From Methanococcoides vulcani (lineage in GTDB: Archaea > Halobacteriota > Methanosarcinia > Methanosarcinales > Methanosarcinaceae), in the NCBI RefSeq assembly GCF_900111645.1, contig NZ_FOHQ01000007.1, forward strand, positions 1-64,000: a DNA stretch of 64,000 nt, read 5' to 3'. Shown piece after piece: positions 35,620 to 44,498 of this stretch. The position numbers and the translations under genes are program-made. Numbering within the stretch: position 1 is the stretch's first letter; every line of letters starts with the position of its first letter. Below the pieces are notes generated by a model. The model was not told the origin of the DNA. It worked only from the letters and a program-made list of their open reading frames with translations, and did not search any database.

Positions 35620-36531
35620 ATGATCATATGTTCCGCACCGGGGAAAGTCTATCTTTTCGGTGAACATGCCGTAGTTTACGGTGAACCCGCTATCTGTTGT
35701 GCAGTGGATATACGCACACGTGTAAGTGTTGCCCCTGCAGATTCCATTACTATTAGTTCCAGCCTCGGGACTACAGGCATTGACTTTGAAACCCACCCTT
35801 ATGTTTCAGCGGTTGTAGAGCGTTTCCAGGATATATCATCTCTTGAAGGTGTAAGCATCAGCATCGAGTCCGAGATACCCGTTGGTTCCGGACTTGGATC
35901 GTCTGCTGCTGTTACTATAGCAACAATAAAGGCATTGGATGCTTTGCTTGGCACTGATCTTGAGCTTGATGATGTCGCACGAACGGGACATGAGGTCGAG
36001 CAGAGGATACAGGGTGCTGCAAGTCAGACAGATACATATGTCTGCACCATGGGTGGTGTTGTCATGATACCCCAACGCAAGGGACTTGATCTTATTGACT
36101 GTGGCATCGTTATCGGTAACACCAATATTTTCTCTTCCACAAAGGAGCTTGTGGCAAATGTTGCAGAACTTAACGAGAGCTTCCCTGACGTTATCGGTCC
36201 TGTTCTGTCATCCATTGGGAAGATGTCAGTTACAGGCGAGGAGCTTGTGAACGCAAAGGATTATGTTTCCGTAGGCAAGCTCATGAATATAAATCAGGGC
36301 CTTCTGGATGCTATTGGTGTGGGTTGTTCTGAATTAAGCTCATTTACATATGCTGCCCGTAACAGTGGTGCATATGGTGCAAAGATAACCGGTGCCGGAG
36401 GCGGTGGTTGTATGGTGGCGATCGCTCCGCATGAACGTGTGGATGGTGTAGCTGCTGCCATTGCTATTGCAGGCGGGGAAGTTGTTGTGACAAAAGCAAC
36501 GGATATTGGTGTAAGGGTGGAATCCCTGTGA
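35620..36531 (+). CDS. mvk: Mevalonate kinase
   Basis: The GHMP kinase that phosphorylates mevalonate for archaeal isoprenoid lipids. The 303-residue protein has SAPGKVYLFGEHAVVYGEPA, the ATP loop PVGSGLGSSAAVTIATIKAL, GHEVEQRIQGAASQTDTYVC and the C-terminal KITGAGGGGCMVAIAP. ATG 35620 is chosen because AAGGGG lies about ten bases upstream and the family starts MIxxSAPGK. It overlaps ipk by four bases. Confidence 0.96.
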   Translation: MIICSAPGKVYLFGEHAVVYGEPAICCAVDIRTRVSVAPADSITISSSLGTTGIDFETHPYVSAVVERFQDISSLEGVSISIESEIPVGSGLGSSAAVTIATIKALDALLGTDLELDDVARTGHEVEQRIQGAASQTDTYVCTMGGVVMIPQRKGLDLIDCGIVIGNTNIFSSTKELVANVAELNESFPDVIGPVLSSIGKMSVTGEELVNAKDYVSVGKLMNINQGLLDAIGVGCSELSSFTYAARNSGAYGAKITGAGGGGCMVAIAPHERVDGVAAAIAIAGGEVVVTKATDIGVRVESL

Positions 36532-37301
36532 GTTCAACAAACGATATCACAATATTGAAAATTGGCGGGAGCGTCATCACCGACAAGAATTCGAAGGATG
36601 GTCTTGCCTGGGAAGAGGAGATAGTCCGCATTGCGCGCGAGATCTCAGGATTTGAAGGGAAACTTATCATTGTGCATGGGGCTGGTTCATTTGGTCATCC
36701 TCAGGCGAAGAGGTATGCACTTACCGAAAGGTTCCATGCAGAGGGTGCTGTTGTCACCCACAAGGCTGTAAAATCTTTGAACAGGATCGTCGTGGACATC
36801 CTGGATGAAGAAGGTGTCAATGCGATCGCAGTGCATCCAATGGGTTGCACTGTCGCAAAGGATGGGAGGATCTCAGAGATGTATCTGGGAAGTATTCGTT
36901 TGATGCTTGAAAAGGGTCTTGTGCCGGTATTACATGGTGATGTAGTAATGGATACTGAAAAAGGCGTATCTATCGTATCAGGTGATCAGGTAATACCTTA
37001 TCTTGCAACGGCACTTGGTGCTTCCCGCATCGGTGTTGGCAGTGCTGCAAATGGTGTCCTTGACGATAAAGGCAACACTATTCCTGTGATTACTTCGGGA
37101 AATTTCGAAGATGTGAAAAGGTATATCGGCGGCTCTGCAGGTACGGATGTGACCGGTGGCATGCTTGGGAAAGTGCTTGAGATGCTGGAGCTTGGAAAAG
37201 CATCAAGTATAACTTCATATATATTCAATGCAACAGTTGCAGGGAATGTTTCGAGTTTTCTGAATGGTGAAAATATCGGGACTGCAATTAAAGATTCATA
37301 A
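36528..37301 (+). CDS. ipk: Isopentenyl phosphate kinase
   Basis: Phosphorylates isopentenyl phosphate to the diphosphate in the archaeal mevalonate pathway. The 257-residue amino-acid-kinase-fold protein has ILKIGGSVITDKNSKDGL, the catalytic histidine in VHGAGSFGHPQAKRY, and VSGDQVIPYLATALGASRIG. It starts at GTG 36528 as GTGA overlapping the mvk stop. It is followed by fni, forming mvk-ipk-fni. Confidence 0.95.
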   Translation: MSSTNDITILKIGGSVITDKNSKDGLAWEEEIVRIAREISGFEGKLIIVHGAGSFGHPQAKRYALTERFHAEGAVVTHKAVKSLNRIVVDILDEEGVNAIAVHPMGCTVAKDGRISEMYLGSIRLMLEKGLVPVLHGDVVMDTEKGVSIVSGDQVIPYLATALGASRIGVGSAANGVLDDKGNTIPVITSGNFEDVKRYIGGSAGTDVTGGMLGKVLEMLELGKASSITSYIFNATVAGNVSSFLNGENIGTAIKDS

Positions 37302-37325
37302 TATACATTTACAGGTTTGATAAAT

Positions 37326-38396
37326 TTGAGTACATCCAAGAGAAAGATAGAACATCTCGAGCTTTGTGCGCAGCGTCCGGTAGAATCAAGGGATGTCACA
37401 TCAGGATTCGATGATGTGATGCTTGTACACAAAGCACTGCCTCAGATCAATATGGACGAGATCGATCTATCCACCAAATTCCTTGGACGGGAACTGAAGG
37501 CACCTTTTTTGATAGCATCCATAACCGGTGGCCACCCGGATACCAAGCCGGTAAATGCAGCACTTGCAGAAGCTGCTGAAGAAATGGGTGTTGGTATTGG
37601 CGTGGGTAGCCAGAGGGCTGCCATAGAGGACCCTGAGCAGGAAGATTCATTCAGTGTCGTCCGCGATGTGGCACCAGATGCATTTATCTATGGAAATATC
37701 GGGGCAGCCCAGCTCAGGGAATATGATCTGGAAGCCATTGAAAGGCTTGTGGAAATGCTGGATGCGGACGCAATGGCAGTTCATCTTAATTTCCTACAGG
37801 AGGCTATACAGCCTGAAGGTGACAGGGATGCTACCGGTGTGCTTGAAGCTATAGAAGAAGTATGCTCATTGAAGGTCCCGATTATTGCAAAGGAAACAGG
37901 TGCAGGTGTCTCCAAAGAAGATGCACAAATGCTTAAAAGAGCAGGTGTCAGTGCAATAGACGTTGGAGGAGTTGGCGGAACCAGCTGGTCCGGCGTGGAA
38001 GTCTATCGGGCAAATGAAAGCGGTGATACCGTATCCGAACATCTGGGAAACCTATACTGGGATTTTGGTATTCCTACGGTTTCCAGTGTGCTTGAATGCA
38101 GAAGTTCACTTCCTGTGATAGCCACAGGTGGTGTCAGGACAGGTCTTGATATTGCAAAATCCCTCTCTCTGGGAGCATATGCTGCAAGTGCAGCGCTTCC
38201 TTTTGTTGGGCCTGCACTAATTGGGAAAGATGCGGTGGTAGAAAGTTTGTCAGGCATGCTCAATGAACTGAGAGTTGCAATGTTCCTTTGCGGATGTGGA
38301 ACTGTCAGTGAACTTCGCACTGATTCGAAGACCGTGGTCACAGGCTGGACAAAGGAATACATAACACAGCGTGGTTTTGACATAAATGAACTTTAA
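37326..38396 (+). CDS. fni: Type 2 isopentenyl-diphosphate isomerase
   Basis: The FMN-dependent isomerase that converts IPP to DMAPP. The 356-residue protein shows the family-specific TSKRKIEHLELCAQRPVES, APFLIASITGGHPDT, GVGSQRAAIEDPEQ, MAVHLNFLQEAIQPEGDRD with the catalytic-region Gln, and VGGVGGTSWSGVEVYRA. TTG 37326 is preferred to TTG 37317 on spacing from AGGT. It lies downstream of ipk. Confidence 0.95.
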   Translation: MSTSKRKIEHLELCAQRPVESRDVTSGFDDVMLVHKALPQINMDEIDLSTKFLGRELKAPFLIASITGGHPDTKPVNAALAEAAEEMGVGIGVGSQRAAIEDPEQEDSFSVVRDVAPDAFIYGNIGAAQLREYDLEAIERLVEMLDADAMAVHLNFLQEAIQPEGDRDATGVLEAIEEVCSLKVPIIAKETGAGVSKEDAQMLKRAGVSAIDVGGVGGTSWSGVEVYRANESGDTVSEHLGNLYWDFGIPTVSSVLECRSSLPVIATGGVRTGLDIAKSLSLGAYAASAALPFVGPALIGKDAVVESLSGMLNELRVAMFLCGCGTVSELRTDSKTVVTGWTKEYITQRGFDINEL

Positions 38397-38459
38397 GTAA
38401 GGTCGTATCTGTAAAAGAGCGATCCGGATCAAAACGACAACAACAATTCACATTCATTT

Positions 38460-38477
38460 TTTGGTCAAGGGACCAAA
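38460..38477 (+). promoter_or_regulatory. Hairpin in the RNase J leader
   Basis: TTTGGTC (38460-38466) and GACCAAA (38471-38477) form a perfect seven-pair stem with a four-base loop, 45 bases before the RNase J start. As no T run follows, it is more likely a leader element or processing site than a terminator. Confidence 0.4.
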
Positions 38478-38522
38478 GGAATAATTTGTATTGAAAGTAA
38501 CCAAAATTTATTGGAGGAAAAT

Positions 38523-39866
38523 ATGACAGATATTGGAATAATAGCAGTTGGCGGATATAATGAAATGGGCCGCAACATGACTGCTATAAGGGTTGACGAA
38601 GACATCATTATCGTAGATATGGGTCTTAGATTGGATAGGGTCCAGATCCATGAGGATGTGGAAATTGATAAGATGCATTCTCTTGAACTGATCGAAATGG
38701 GTGCTATACCTGATGATACTATCATGAAGCAGGTCAACGGCAACGTTGCTGCTATCGTTTGTACACACGGGCACCTTGATCACATTGGTGCTATCTCAAA
38801 GCTTGCACACAGGTACACTGCACCGATCATTGGTACTCCGTACACCGTTGCTCTTGTTAAGCAGCAGATAGACTCTGAGCGCAAGTTCGGTGTAAAGAAC
38901 AGGATCATCCCTGTTGAAGCAGGTGGTATCTACCAGGTCAATGATGATGTATCTATTGAGCTGATACGTGTCCAGCACAGTATAATCGACGCTGTGTTCG
39001 TAGCAGTCCACACACCAGCTGGTGCTATACTTTATGCTTGTGATTTCAAGCTTGACCGTACACCTACGCTGGGTGAGCAGCCGGACTTTGACAGGCTCAG
39101 GGAACTCGGACAGGAAGGCGTTATCTGTATGATGGTAGAGAGTACCAACGCAAACCGTGCAGGAAAAACACCTTCTGAGAGAATTGCTCATGACATGGTT
39201 CGTGATGTACTTCTTGGTACGGAGGAATCCGATGTTGGGATGATCGTAACGACATTTGCTTCCCATATAGCCCGTATTAACTCGATCATCCAGTTCGCTG
39301 AAGAGATGGGTCGTATTCCTGTATTGATGGGTCGTTCCATGGACAAGTATGTAGTAACTGCAAAGAATATGGGATACATTGATTTCCCTGATAATGTAGA
39401 GATCTACGGTAAGAGGAAGGATATCGATAAGGCGTTCAAGAAGATCATGAAAGAAGGGAAGGAAAAATACCTGCCTATTGTAACTGGTCATCAGGGTGAA
39501 CCTGGTGCTATTCTTTCACGAGTTGCAAATGGTAACACTCCTTATGAGGTTGAGTCCGGAGATCGTATAATCTTCTCTGCAAATGTGATCCCAAGTCCAA
39601 TGACCCAGGCAAACCGTTATGCACTGGAGACCAAGCTTCGAATGAGGGGTGGCCGTATCTATGATAACGTGCACGTTTCAGGACATGCCTATCGTGAAGA
39701 TCACTGGGAGCTTCTGAGGTTGATCAATCCGGAACACGTCATTCCTGCACATGGCACTATCGAGATGCACAGTGCTTATATTGAGATGGCAGAAGATGCC
39801 GGATACGTTCTGGGCGATACCGTACACCTGTTGAGAAATGGTGAAGAACTATATATTGAAGAATGA
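38523..39866 (+). CDS. Archaeal ribonuclease J (beta-CASP)
   Basis: A 447-residue metallo-beta-lactamase/beta-CASP ribonuclease that degrades RNA from the 5' end. It has IIAVGGYNEMGRNMTAIRV, the metal motif VCTHGHLDHIGAISKL, later ligands in RVQHSIIDAV and ACDFKLDRTP, the beta-CASP insertion with VTTFASHIARINSIIQFAEE, and C-terminal VSGHAYREDHWELLRL and VIPAHGTIEMH. Archaeal-type RNase J lacks the bacterial C-terminal domain, as here. ATG 38523 lies behind GGAGG. It overlaps idsA's upstream region. Confidence 0.93.
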   Translation: MTDIGIIAVGGYNEMGRNMTAIRVDEDIIIVDMGLRLDRVQIHEDVEIDKMHSLELIEMGAIPDDTIMKQVNGNVAAIVCTHGHLDHIGAISKLAHRYTAPIIGTPYTVALVKQQIDSERKFGVKNRIIPVEAGGIYQVNDDVSIELIRVQHSIIDAVFVAVHTPAGAILYACDFKLDRTPTLGEQPDFDRLRELGQEGVICMMVESTNANRAGKTPSERIAHDMVRDVLLGTEESDVGMIVTTFASHIARINSIIQFAEEMGRIPVLMGRSMDKYVVTAKNMGYIDFPDNVEIYGKRKDIDKAFKKIMKEGKEKYLPIVTGHQGEPGAILSRVANGNTPYEVESGDRIIFSANVIPSPMTQANRYALETKLRMRGGRIYDNVHVSGHAYREDHWELLRLINPEHVIPAHGTIEMHSAYIEMAEDAGYVLGDTVHLLRNGEELYIEE

Positions 39867-39897
39867 TCATTTGAATTGTAACATGGTCGTGGTTAGT

Positions 39898-40866
39898 ATG
39901 GATCTTATGGATGAAATTAAAAAACGAAGTGTGCATGTCGATATGGGTATAGAGGAACTGCTCCCGATCGAGCATCCTGAAGAGCTTTACAGAGCATCAA
40001 GATACTTGCCGGACGCAGGTGGAAAACGCCTCCGTCCTGCAGTCCTTATGCTTGCAACTGAGGCTGTGGGTGGCGACCCCATGTCAGTTGTTCCGGCAGC
40101 AGTGGCTCTGGAACTGGTTCACAATTTCACCCTTGTACATGATGACATAATGGACAATGATGATGTCAGGCGCGGAATGCCTGCTGTTCATGTAAAATGG
40201 GGTAGTGCAGGTGCTATCCTCGCAGGAGATACTCTCTATTCCAAGGCTTTTGAGATAATCTCATCTATGGAGAAGGATCCTGAACGCATACTGAAGTGTG
40301 TCGCTCTTCTCTCAAAGACATGTACTGAAATATGCGAAGGCCAGTGGATGGATGTTGATTTCGAGACCCGCGATACTGTTTCAGAAGAAGAATATCTTGA
40401 GATGGTGGAGAAGAAAACATCTGTTCTCTATGGCGCAGCAGCAAAGGTCGGTGCCCTGCTCGGCGGAGCTTCCGATGAGGTTGCAGATGCACTTTATGAG
40501 TTTGGTCGTCTTGTAGGTATCAGTTTCCAGATACAGGATGATGTCATCGACATGGTGACCCCTGAAGAGATCCTCGGCAAGGTCCGTGGAAGTGACCTTA
40601 TAGAAGGCAAGAGGACACTGATAGCTATTCATGCTCTCAACAATGGCGTTGAGCTTGATATATTCGGAAAAGGTGGAACTGCTACCCCAGAGCAGATCGA
40701 TGAGGCAGTTGCCATACTTGAGAGATCCGGTTCTATTGGGTATGCACAGGAACTTTCTGCATCTTACCTTGAAAATGGTAAAAAGATGCTCGATATTCTT
40801 GAGAACTCTGAAGCAAAGGACCTTCTGCTTGCTATCGCAGACTACATGGTGACCAGAAACTATTGA
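39898..40866 (+). CDS. idsA: Bifunctional farnesyl/geranylgeranyl diphosphate synthase
   Basis: Makes the C15/C20 isoprenoid chains for archaeal lipids. The 322-residue trans-prenyltransferase has RYLPDAGGKRLRPAVLMLAT, the first Asp-rich motif LVHDDIMDNDDVRRGMP and the second IQDDVIDMVTPEEILGK, GSDLIEGKRTL. ATG 39898 gives the expected family N-terminus (MDLMDEIKKRS); earlier in-frame ATGs lie in the RNase J tail. No good ribosome-binding site is seen. It ends the isoprenoid group and is followed by a hairpin. Confidence 0.93.
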   Translation: MDLMDEIKKRSVHVDMGIEELLPIEHPEELYRASRYLPDAGGKRLRPAVLMLATEAVGGDPMSVVPAAVALELVHNFTLVHDDIMDNDDVRRGMPAVHVKWGSAGAILAGDTLYSKAFEIISSMEKDPERILKCVALLSKTCTEICEGQWMDVDFETRDTVSEEEYLEMVEKKTSVLYGAAAKVGALLGGASDEVADALYEFGRLVGISFQIQDDVIDMVTPEEILGKVRGSDLIEGKRTLIAIHALNNGVELDIFGKGGTATPEQIDEAVAILERSGSIGYAQELSASYLENGKKMLDILENSEAKDLLLAIADYMVTRNY

Positions 40867-40875
40867 TCTTTTTCT

Positions 40876-40908
40876 TTCCCCTCACTGGGGGGACATTTCT
40901 TCTTTTTT
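40876..40908 (+). terminator. Terminator after idsA
   Basis: TTCCCC (40876-40881) pairs with GGGGGGA (40887-40893) around a short loop, followed by CATTTCTTCTTTTTT. It ends the long ribosomal-isoprenoid operon. Confidence 0.6.
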
Positions 40909-40989
40909 ATCTTTTTTGCTTCAATTTTCTATTTTATGCAAAAGAAGGTTTTTTAAGCATCTATGATAATGTTGTTCTGGGGAATTCTA

Positions 40990-42015
40990 ATGCTTAAAGA
41001 GGCAATGTTCTATGAAAAGTTGGATAAGGGGAAAGTACGATGCAACCTTTGCAATCACAGGTGCAAGATATCTTCCGGTAAAAGAGGCATCTGCGGGGTA
41101 AGGGAGAACCGCGATGGTACGCTTTATTCCCTGATCTACAACACAGTTTCCAGTGAGGCAGTTGATCCGATAGAGAAGAAACCATTGTTCCACTTTAAAC
41201 CGGGTTCAAAGGCTTATTCCCTGGGTACCATCGGATGCAATTTTAGGTGCAAGCACTGCCAGAACTGGACCATTTCCCAGGTCAAGCTGGATGAGGCTGT
41301 ATCCGTGGAGATCACTCCTGAGGAAGCAGTGGACAGGGCCATTGCGACAGGTTCCGGCTCCATTGCCTGGACCTACAACGAGCCAACCATCTGGTATGAG
41401 TACACTTATGATTCTGCAAAGCTGGCAAAAGAAGCTGGACTGGGAACGGTATATGTGACCAATGGTTACATCACTCCGGAAGCGCTGCGGCACATCGCAC
41501 CTTATCTTGATGCTTTCAGGGTGGACATCAAGGCATTCACGGAAGAGTTCTACAAGGAGACCGTCGGTGCAAAGCTTGCACCTGTGCTGGAATCTGCAAA
41601 ACTGGCAAAGGAACTTGGAATGCATGTGGAGGTCATAAATCTCATCATCCCGACACTGAACGATTCCGAGGATGAGTTACGGCAACTCTCCACCTGGGTA
41701 TATGAAAATCTGGGTGCCGATACTCCTATACACTTTACTCGCTTCCAGCCACATTATAAAATGAAGCACCTGCCTCCGACACCGGTGGAAACGCTTGAGG
41801 TGGCTCATGGTATTGCATTGGATGAAGGCCTGAAGTACGTTTACATTGGAAACGTATTCGGTCACCAGTATGAGAGCACATATTGCCCTTCCTGTGGTGA
41901 ACTGCTGATAAAGCGTGGGCTCTTCGATGTGAGCGAGTATAATATGACTCCGGAGCACAAGTGCCGCAATTGTGGGGAACCTATCAACATCTATGGCGAA
42001 TACGGCGGTCTTTGA
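40990..42015 (+). CDS. amrS: AmmeMemoRadiSam system radical SAM enzyme
   Basis: A 341-residue radical SAM protein. After an N-terminal cysteine-rich part (CNLCNHRCKISSGKRGICGVREN) comes the SAM/4Fe-4S motif GCNFRCKHCQNW, then SIAWTYNEPTIWYEYTYD and FRVDIKAFTEEFYKE, close to the pyruvate-formate-lyase-activating type. The C-terminus has two further CxxC pairs (CPSCGELL and CRNCGEPINIYGEYGG). This matches the radical SAM member of the AMMECR1-Memo-radical SAM trio. ATG 40990 fits the family start. Substrate unknown. Confidence 0.92.
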   Translation: MLKEAMFYEKLDKGKVRCNLCNHRCKISSGKRGICGVRENRDGTLYSLIYNTVSSEAVDPIEKKPLFHFKPGSKAYSLGTIGCNFRCKHCQNWTISQVKLDEAVSVEITPEEAVDRAIATGSGSIAWTYNEPTIWYEYTYDSAKLAKEAGLGTVYVTNGYITPEALRHIAPYLDAFRVDIKAFTEEFYKETVGAKLAPVLESAKLAKELGMHVEVINLIIPTLNDSEDELRQLSTWVYENLGADTPIHFTRFQPHYKMKHLPPTPVETLEVAHGIALDEGLKYVYIGNVFGHQYESTYCPSCGELLIKRGLFDVSEYNMTPEHKCRNCGEPINIYGEYGGL

Positions 42016-42150
42016 AGGGTATTTTGAGGTGGTACCATGGCTCAAAATTGCTAAATTTCCTGCTTGTTGCGGGCTTTTTGCGTTTTCGAACAAAAGGTTT
42101 AAGTTCCATAACTGCATTAGGAGGACTCGTGCGTTGAAGCGCAATCAAGT

Positions 42151-42223
42151 GCCGCTATAACTCAGCTGGTAGAGTGTCTGGCTGTTAACCAGAATGTCGC
42201 AGGTTCGAGCCCTGTTGGCGGCG
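42151..42223 (+). tRNA. tRNA-Asn (GTT)
   Basis: Acceptor stem GCCGCTA/TGGCGGC, D arm with AGCTGGTAGAG, anticodon stem TCTGG/CCAGA with loop CTGTTAA (anticodon GTT), T arm GCAGGTTCGAGCCCTG, and discriminator G. No intron and no encoded CCA. The second tRNA follows after 22 bases. Confidence 0.94.
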
Positions 42224-42245
42224 TTTTCTACTTATTCTTTTTTGA

Positions 42246-42320
42246 GGGCCTATAGCTTAGTCAGGTTAGAGCGCCCGGCTCATAACCGGGCGATCACCGG
42301 TTCAAATCCGGTTAGGCCCA
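42246..42320 (+). tRNA. tRNA with CAT anticodon (Ile2 or elongator Met)
   Basis: Acceptor stem GGGCCTA/TAGGCCC, anticodon stem GCCCGG/CCGGGC region with loop reading CTCATAA (anticodon CAT), T arm CCGGTTCAAATCCGG and discriminator A. The G1-G2-G3-C4-C5 acceptor start resembles archaeal isoleucine tRNAs, so this could be the AUA-reading tRNA-Ile whose C34 becomes agmatidine; elongator tRNA-Met is the alternative. It is not the initiator, which has a different acceptor and GGG/CCC anticodon stem in another context. Confidence 0.85.
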
Positions 42321-42509
42321 TCTCAAGTTTTTTTAGTAGTTCTATATCAATGGGTCATATTTGTTTTTTGTAGATTTACTCAACATTGAGTGTTATTTTT
42401 AATATCTTTCTTTCCATTCAATTGATGGAAGACTAAGGAAAGATAGGTATAGGATTCATTTACAGCAGATTGGTGACGCTAGCTAAGGAGACATTGTCTT
42501 GATAACTGA

Positions 42510-42743
42510 TATTATTGGGGAACACACAACAATATCAAAGAAATTGTCACGTTAGCAAAGATGATCAAGAAATATTCACATGGAATTTTTGAATCGATTA
42601 CAGCAAACATCAGTAATGGTGCGGAAGGGGGATTGGAAAATAAGACCAAAGCAGCTTTTAAAAGATCATATGGTTTGAAGACCGGGAAATGTGGGAATAC
42701 AATGATTTTCTTAATGGCAGGAAAACTGGGTTTGGCCACCTGA
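42510..42743 (+). pseudogene. ISL3-type transposase remnant (C-terminal end)
   Basis: A frame without start codon reads IKEIVTLAKMIKKYSHGIFE followed by SITANISNGAEGGLENKTKA, then RSYGLKTGKCGNTMIFLMAG. This resembles the last 70 residues of ISL3-family transposases, including the final catalytic Glu context (N-x-x-x-E-G-x-N-N-K) in altered form. The upstream two thirds are missing and no terminal repeats are visible. The remaining sequence from 42321 to 42510 shows no gene. It lies just behind two tRNA genes, a common insertion site. Confidence 0.5.
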
Positions 42744-42822
42744 TGTTAAAGAGTACTTAACTATTCACATTTAGTATGAAGAACAGTAATATTAATATAA
42801 CTGGTGGATAATAGGAAATGTG

Positions 42823-43581
42823 ATGAATACAAAGGAGATCATTGCTGACTACTGGGACCACAGGAGCAGTTCGTACAAGAACGGGGTGAATGGGTTTGAT
42901 GAAGAGGAACGCTCCCTCTGGAGAACGATCCTCCGCAACCATACAGGTGATAGGACAGGATTGAAGATTCTGGACATCGGGACAGGGGCTGGGTTTCTCG
43001 CATTGCTGCTTGCAGAGATGGGGCATGAGGTGACAGCCATAGATATCTCAAGATCCATGCTGGAGAAGGCAGGTCAGAATGCAAAGTCACTGGGGCTGGA
43101 TATCAATTTTTGCCATGGGGATGCAGAGGATCTGCCGTTTGAGGATGATCATTTCGACATCGTTGTGAGCAAATACCTTCTCTGGACACTCCCACATCCC
43201 GACAGGACCGTGCAGGAATGGAAACGGGTATTAAAGATAAATGGCAGGATACTTGCCATCGATGGGAACTGGTTTGACTCCCGATTGGATAAACGTATCA
43301 AACGCGGTTTTTCCAAGATTATGACCCTGCTCGTTGAAAAAGGATATTATTGTCATCTATTCCAACGATGTTACGGACCTATCCGCAGGTATCTCCCACT
43401 GTACGAGGACATAAATCCCCACAACGTCTCTGCTCTCTTTGACAGAGCAGGGTTCACGAGCACGACCATAGACCCTCTGAGGGAGGTCCACAAGTATCAA
43501 AAGAGTCAGTTACCACTTTCAAGAAAGTTCATCTATACCAGTTCCATATTCCTTATTATGGGAGAAAAAGAAGGTAGATGA
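42823..43581 (+). CDS. Class I SAM-dependent methyltransferase
   Basis: A 252-residue methyltransferase with motif I LDIGTGAGFLALLLAEMG, the acidic strand end VTAIDISRSML, and GDAEDLPFEDDHFDIVVSKY followed by HPDRTVQEWKRVLKING. A C-terminal region rich in aromatic and basic residues differs from UbiE-type enzymes. ATG 42823 follows a GTG by three bases. It is convergent with nicotianamine synthase, 20 bases apart. Such methyltransferases often neighbour metal-uptake genes in methanogens, so action on a metallophore is possible but unproven. Confidence 0.82.
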   Translation: MNTKEIIADYWDHRSSSYKNGVNGFDEEERSLWRTILRNHTGDRTGLKILDIGTGAGFLALLLAEMGHEVTAIDISRSMLEKAGQNAKSLGLDINFCHGDAEDLPFEDDHFDIVVSKYLLWTLPHPDRTVQEWKRVLKINGRILAIDGNWFDSRLDKRIKRGFSKIMTLLVEKGYYCHLFQRCYGPIRRYLPLYEDINPHNVSALFDRAGFTSTTIDPLREVHKYQKSQLPLSRKFIYTSSIFLIMGEKEGR

Positions 43582-43601
43582 TCTCTGCATAATTTACGAA
43601 G

Positions 43602-44465
43602 TTACGGTCTCTCAGGTGCAGCCGCTGATGATCTGACTGCGAACACAACGGTATTGTAAACCGGGGGTAGAGGGTGGATCCTGCGGCATTCCTTAAACTC
43701 ATGGGCTAATTTCGCAGGAAGGCCAACAAGGATGCTCCTGTCCAGTAATCTCCTGAGTCCCTTTTCATAGATCCTGCAGGATATCTTAGTCCCTGCTGGC
43801 AGTGCCTTTGCCAGCTGCTCGACGATCTCTTTTTTAGGTTGGGCCTGAGCAGCTATCATGATAAGGTCTGCCCCCTCACTTAAAGGCAATTGGAAATGGT
43901 TGCCATGGATTATCTCGATGGCATTGGAAAGTCCCAGTTTATCCACCACCTTTCTTGAAAGTTCAGCCCTCTGCTCATCCTGTTCGATACCAATCCCCTT
44001 CAATCCGTGCTGATGGCACATGAGTATCAGGGTCACAGGCAAGGGTCCACTTCCAAGGAACACGACCGTATCATTGGCTTTAAGTCCGGCTCCTTGATAT
44101 TCAGTTCGTACCAGCTGACAATAATTCGGATAAAATGAATAATTTTTCAGCATTTCCCATGGTTCATTACTTGTGAGTATGGAATTTGCATATTCGGTCT
44201 CAAGTCTTATGGTATAAAGATATATGAACCTGATAATGGTATCAAGTGCCTGATCGAACCCATGACCATTGAGGATGGCTTCTGCAGCTTCATAATCAAT
44301 GGGTAGTGTGATCAGGTCATCCAATCTCTGATAAACGTTTTTAAGATGATCCGAAGTATCCTGAAGTATCTCTTCATCTTCAAGATCCTTGATGGATGAA
44401 TAGATCTTTAATATCTCTTCGATTATTGATTCTGATGAATGGTCCGTGATGCTACACACCTCCAC
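43602..44465 (-). CDS. Nicotianamine synthase family protein
   Basis: The protein makes a nicotianamine-like metal chelator by transferring aminobutyryl groups from SAM. It has NAS features: a helical N-terminal domain (about 1-120), PNYCQLVRTEYQGAGL, the SAM site VVFLGSGPLPVTLILMCHQH, GIGIEQDEQRAELSRKVV, and the strand ADLIMIAAQAQPKKEIVEQ. Length (287) fits archaeal members. The GTG at 44465 is the only ordinary start, but it overlaps GGAGGTG (44463-44457), which would instead serve ATC 44450 six bases further on; the family core is unaffected. It lies 33 bases behind an ECF ATPase gene, so the product may be used in nickel or cobalt capture. Confidence 0.85.
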   Translation of the reverse strand: MEVCSITDHSSESIIEEILKIYSSIKDLEDEEILQDTSDHLKNVYQRLDDLITLPIDYEAAEAILNGHGFDQALDTIIRFIYLYTIRLETEYANSILTSNEPWEMLKNYSFYPNYCQLVRTEYQGAGLKANDTVVFLGSGPLPVTLILMCHQHGLKGIGIEQDEQRAELSRKVVDKLGLSNAIEIIHGNHFQLPLSEGADLIMIAAQAQPKKEIVEQLAKALPAGTKISCRIYEKGLRRLLDRSILVGLPAKLAHEFKECRRIHPLPPVYNTVVFAVRSSAAAPERP

Positions 44466-44498
44466 ATGCTAATATGTTATTGGGCAGGATATAAAGTT

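Noticed and set aside
41972-42160. Open frame overlapping the end of the radical SAM gene and the tRNA-Asn start
   Set aside because: It runs into the tRNA gene, lacks a ribosome-binding site and has no motif.
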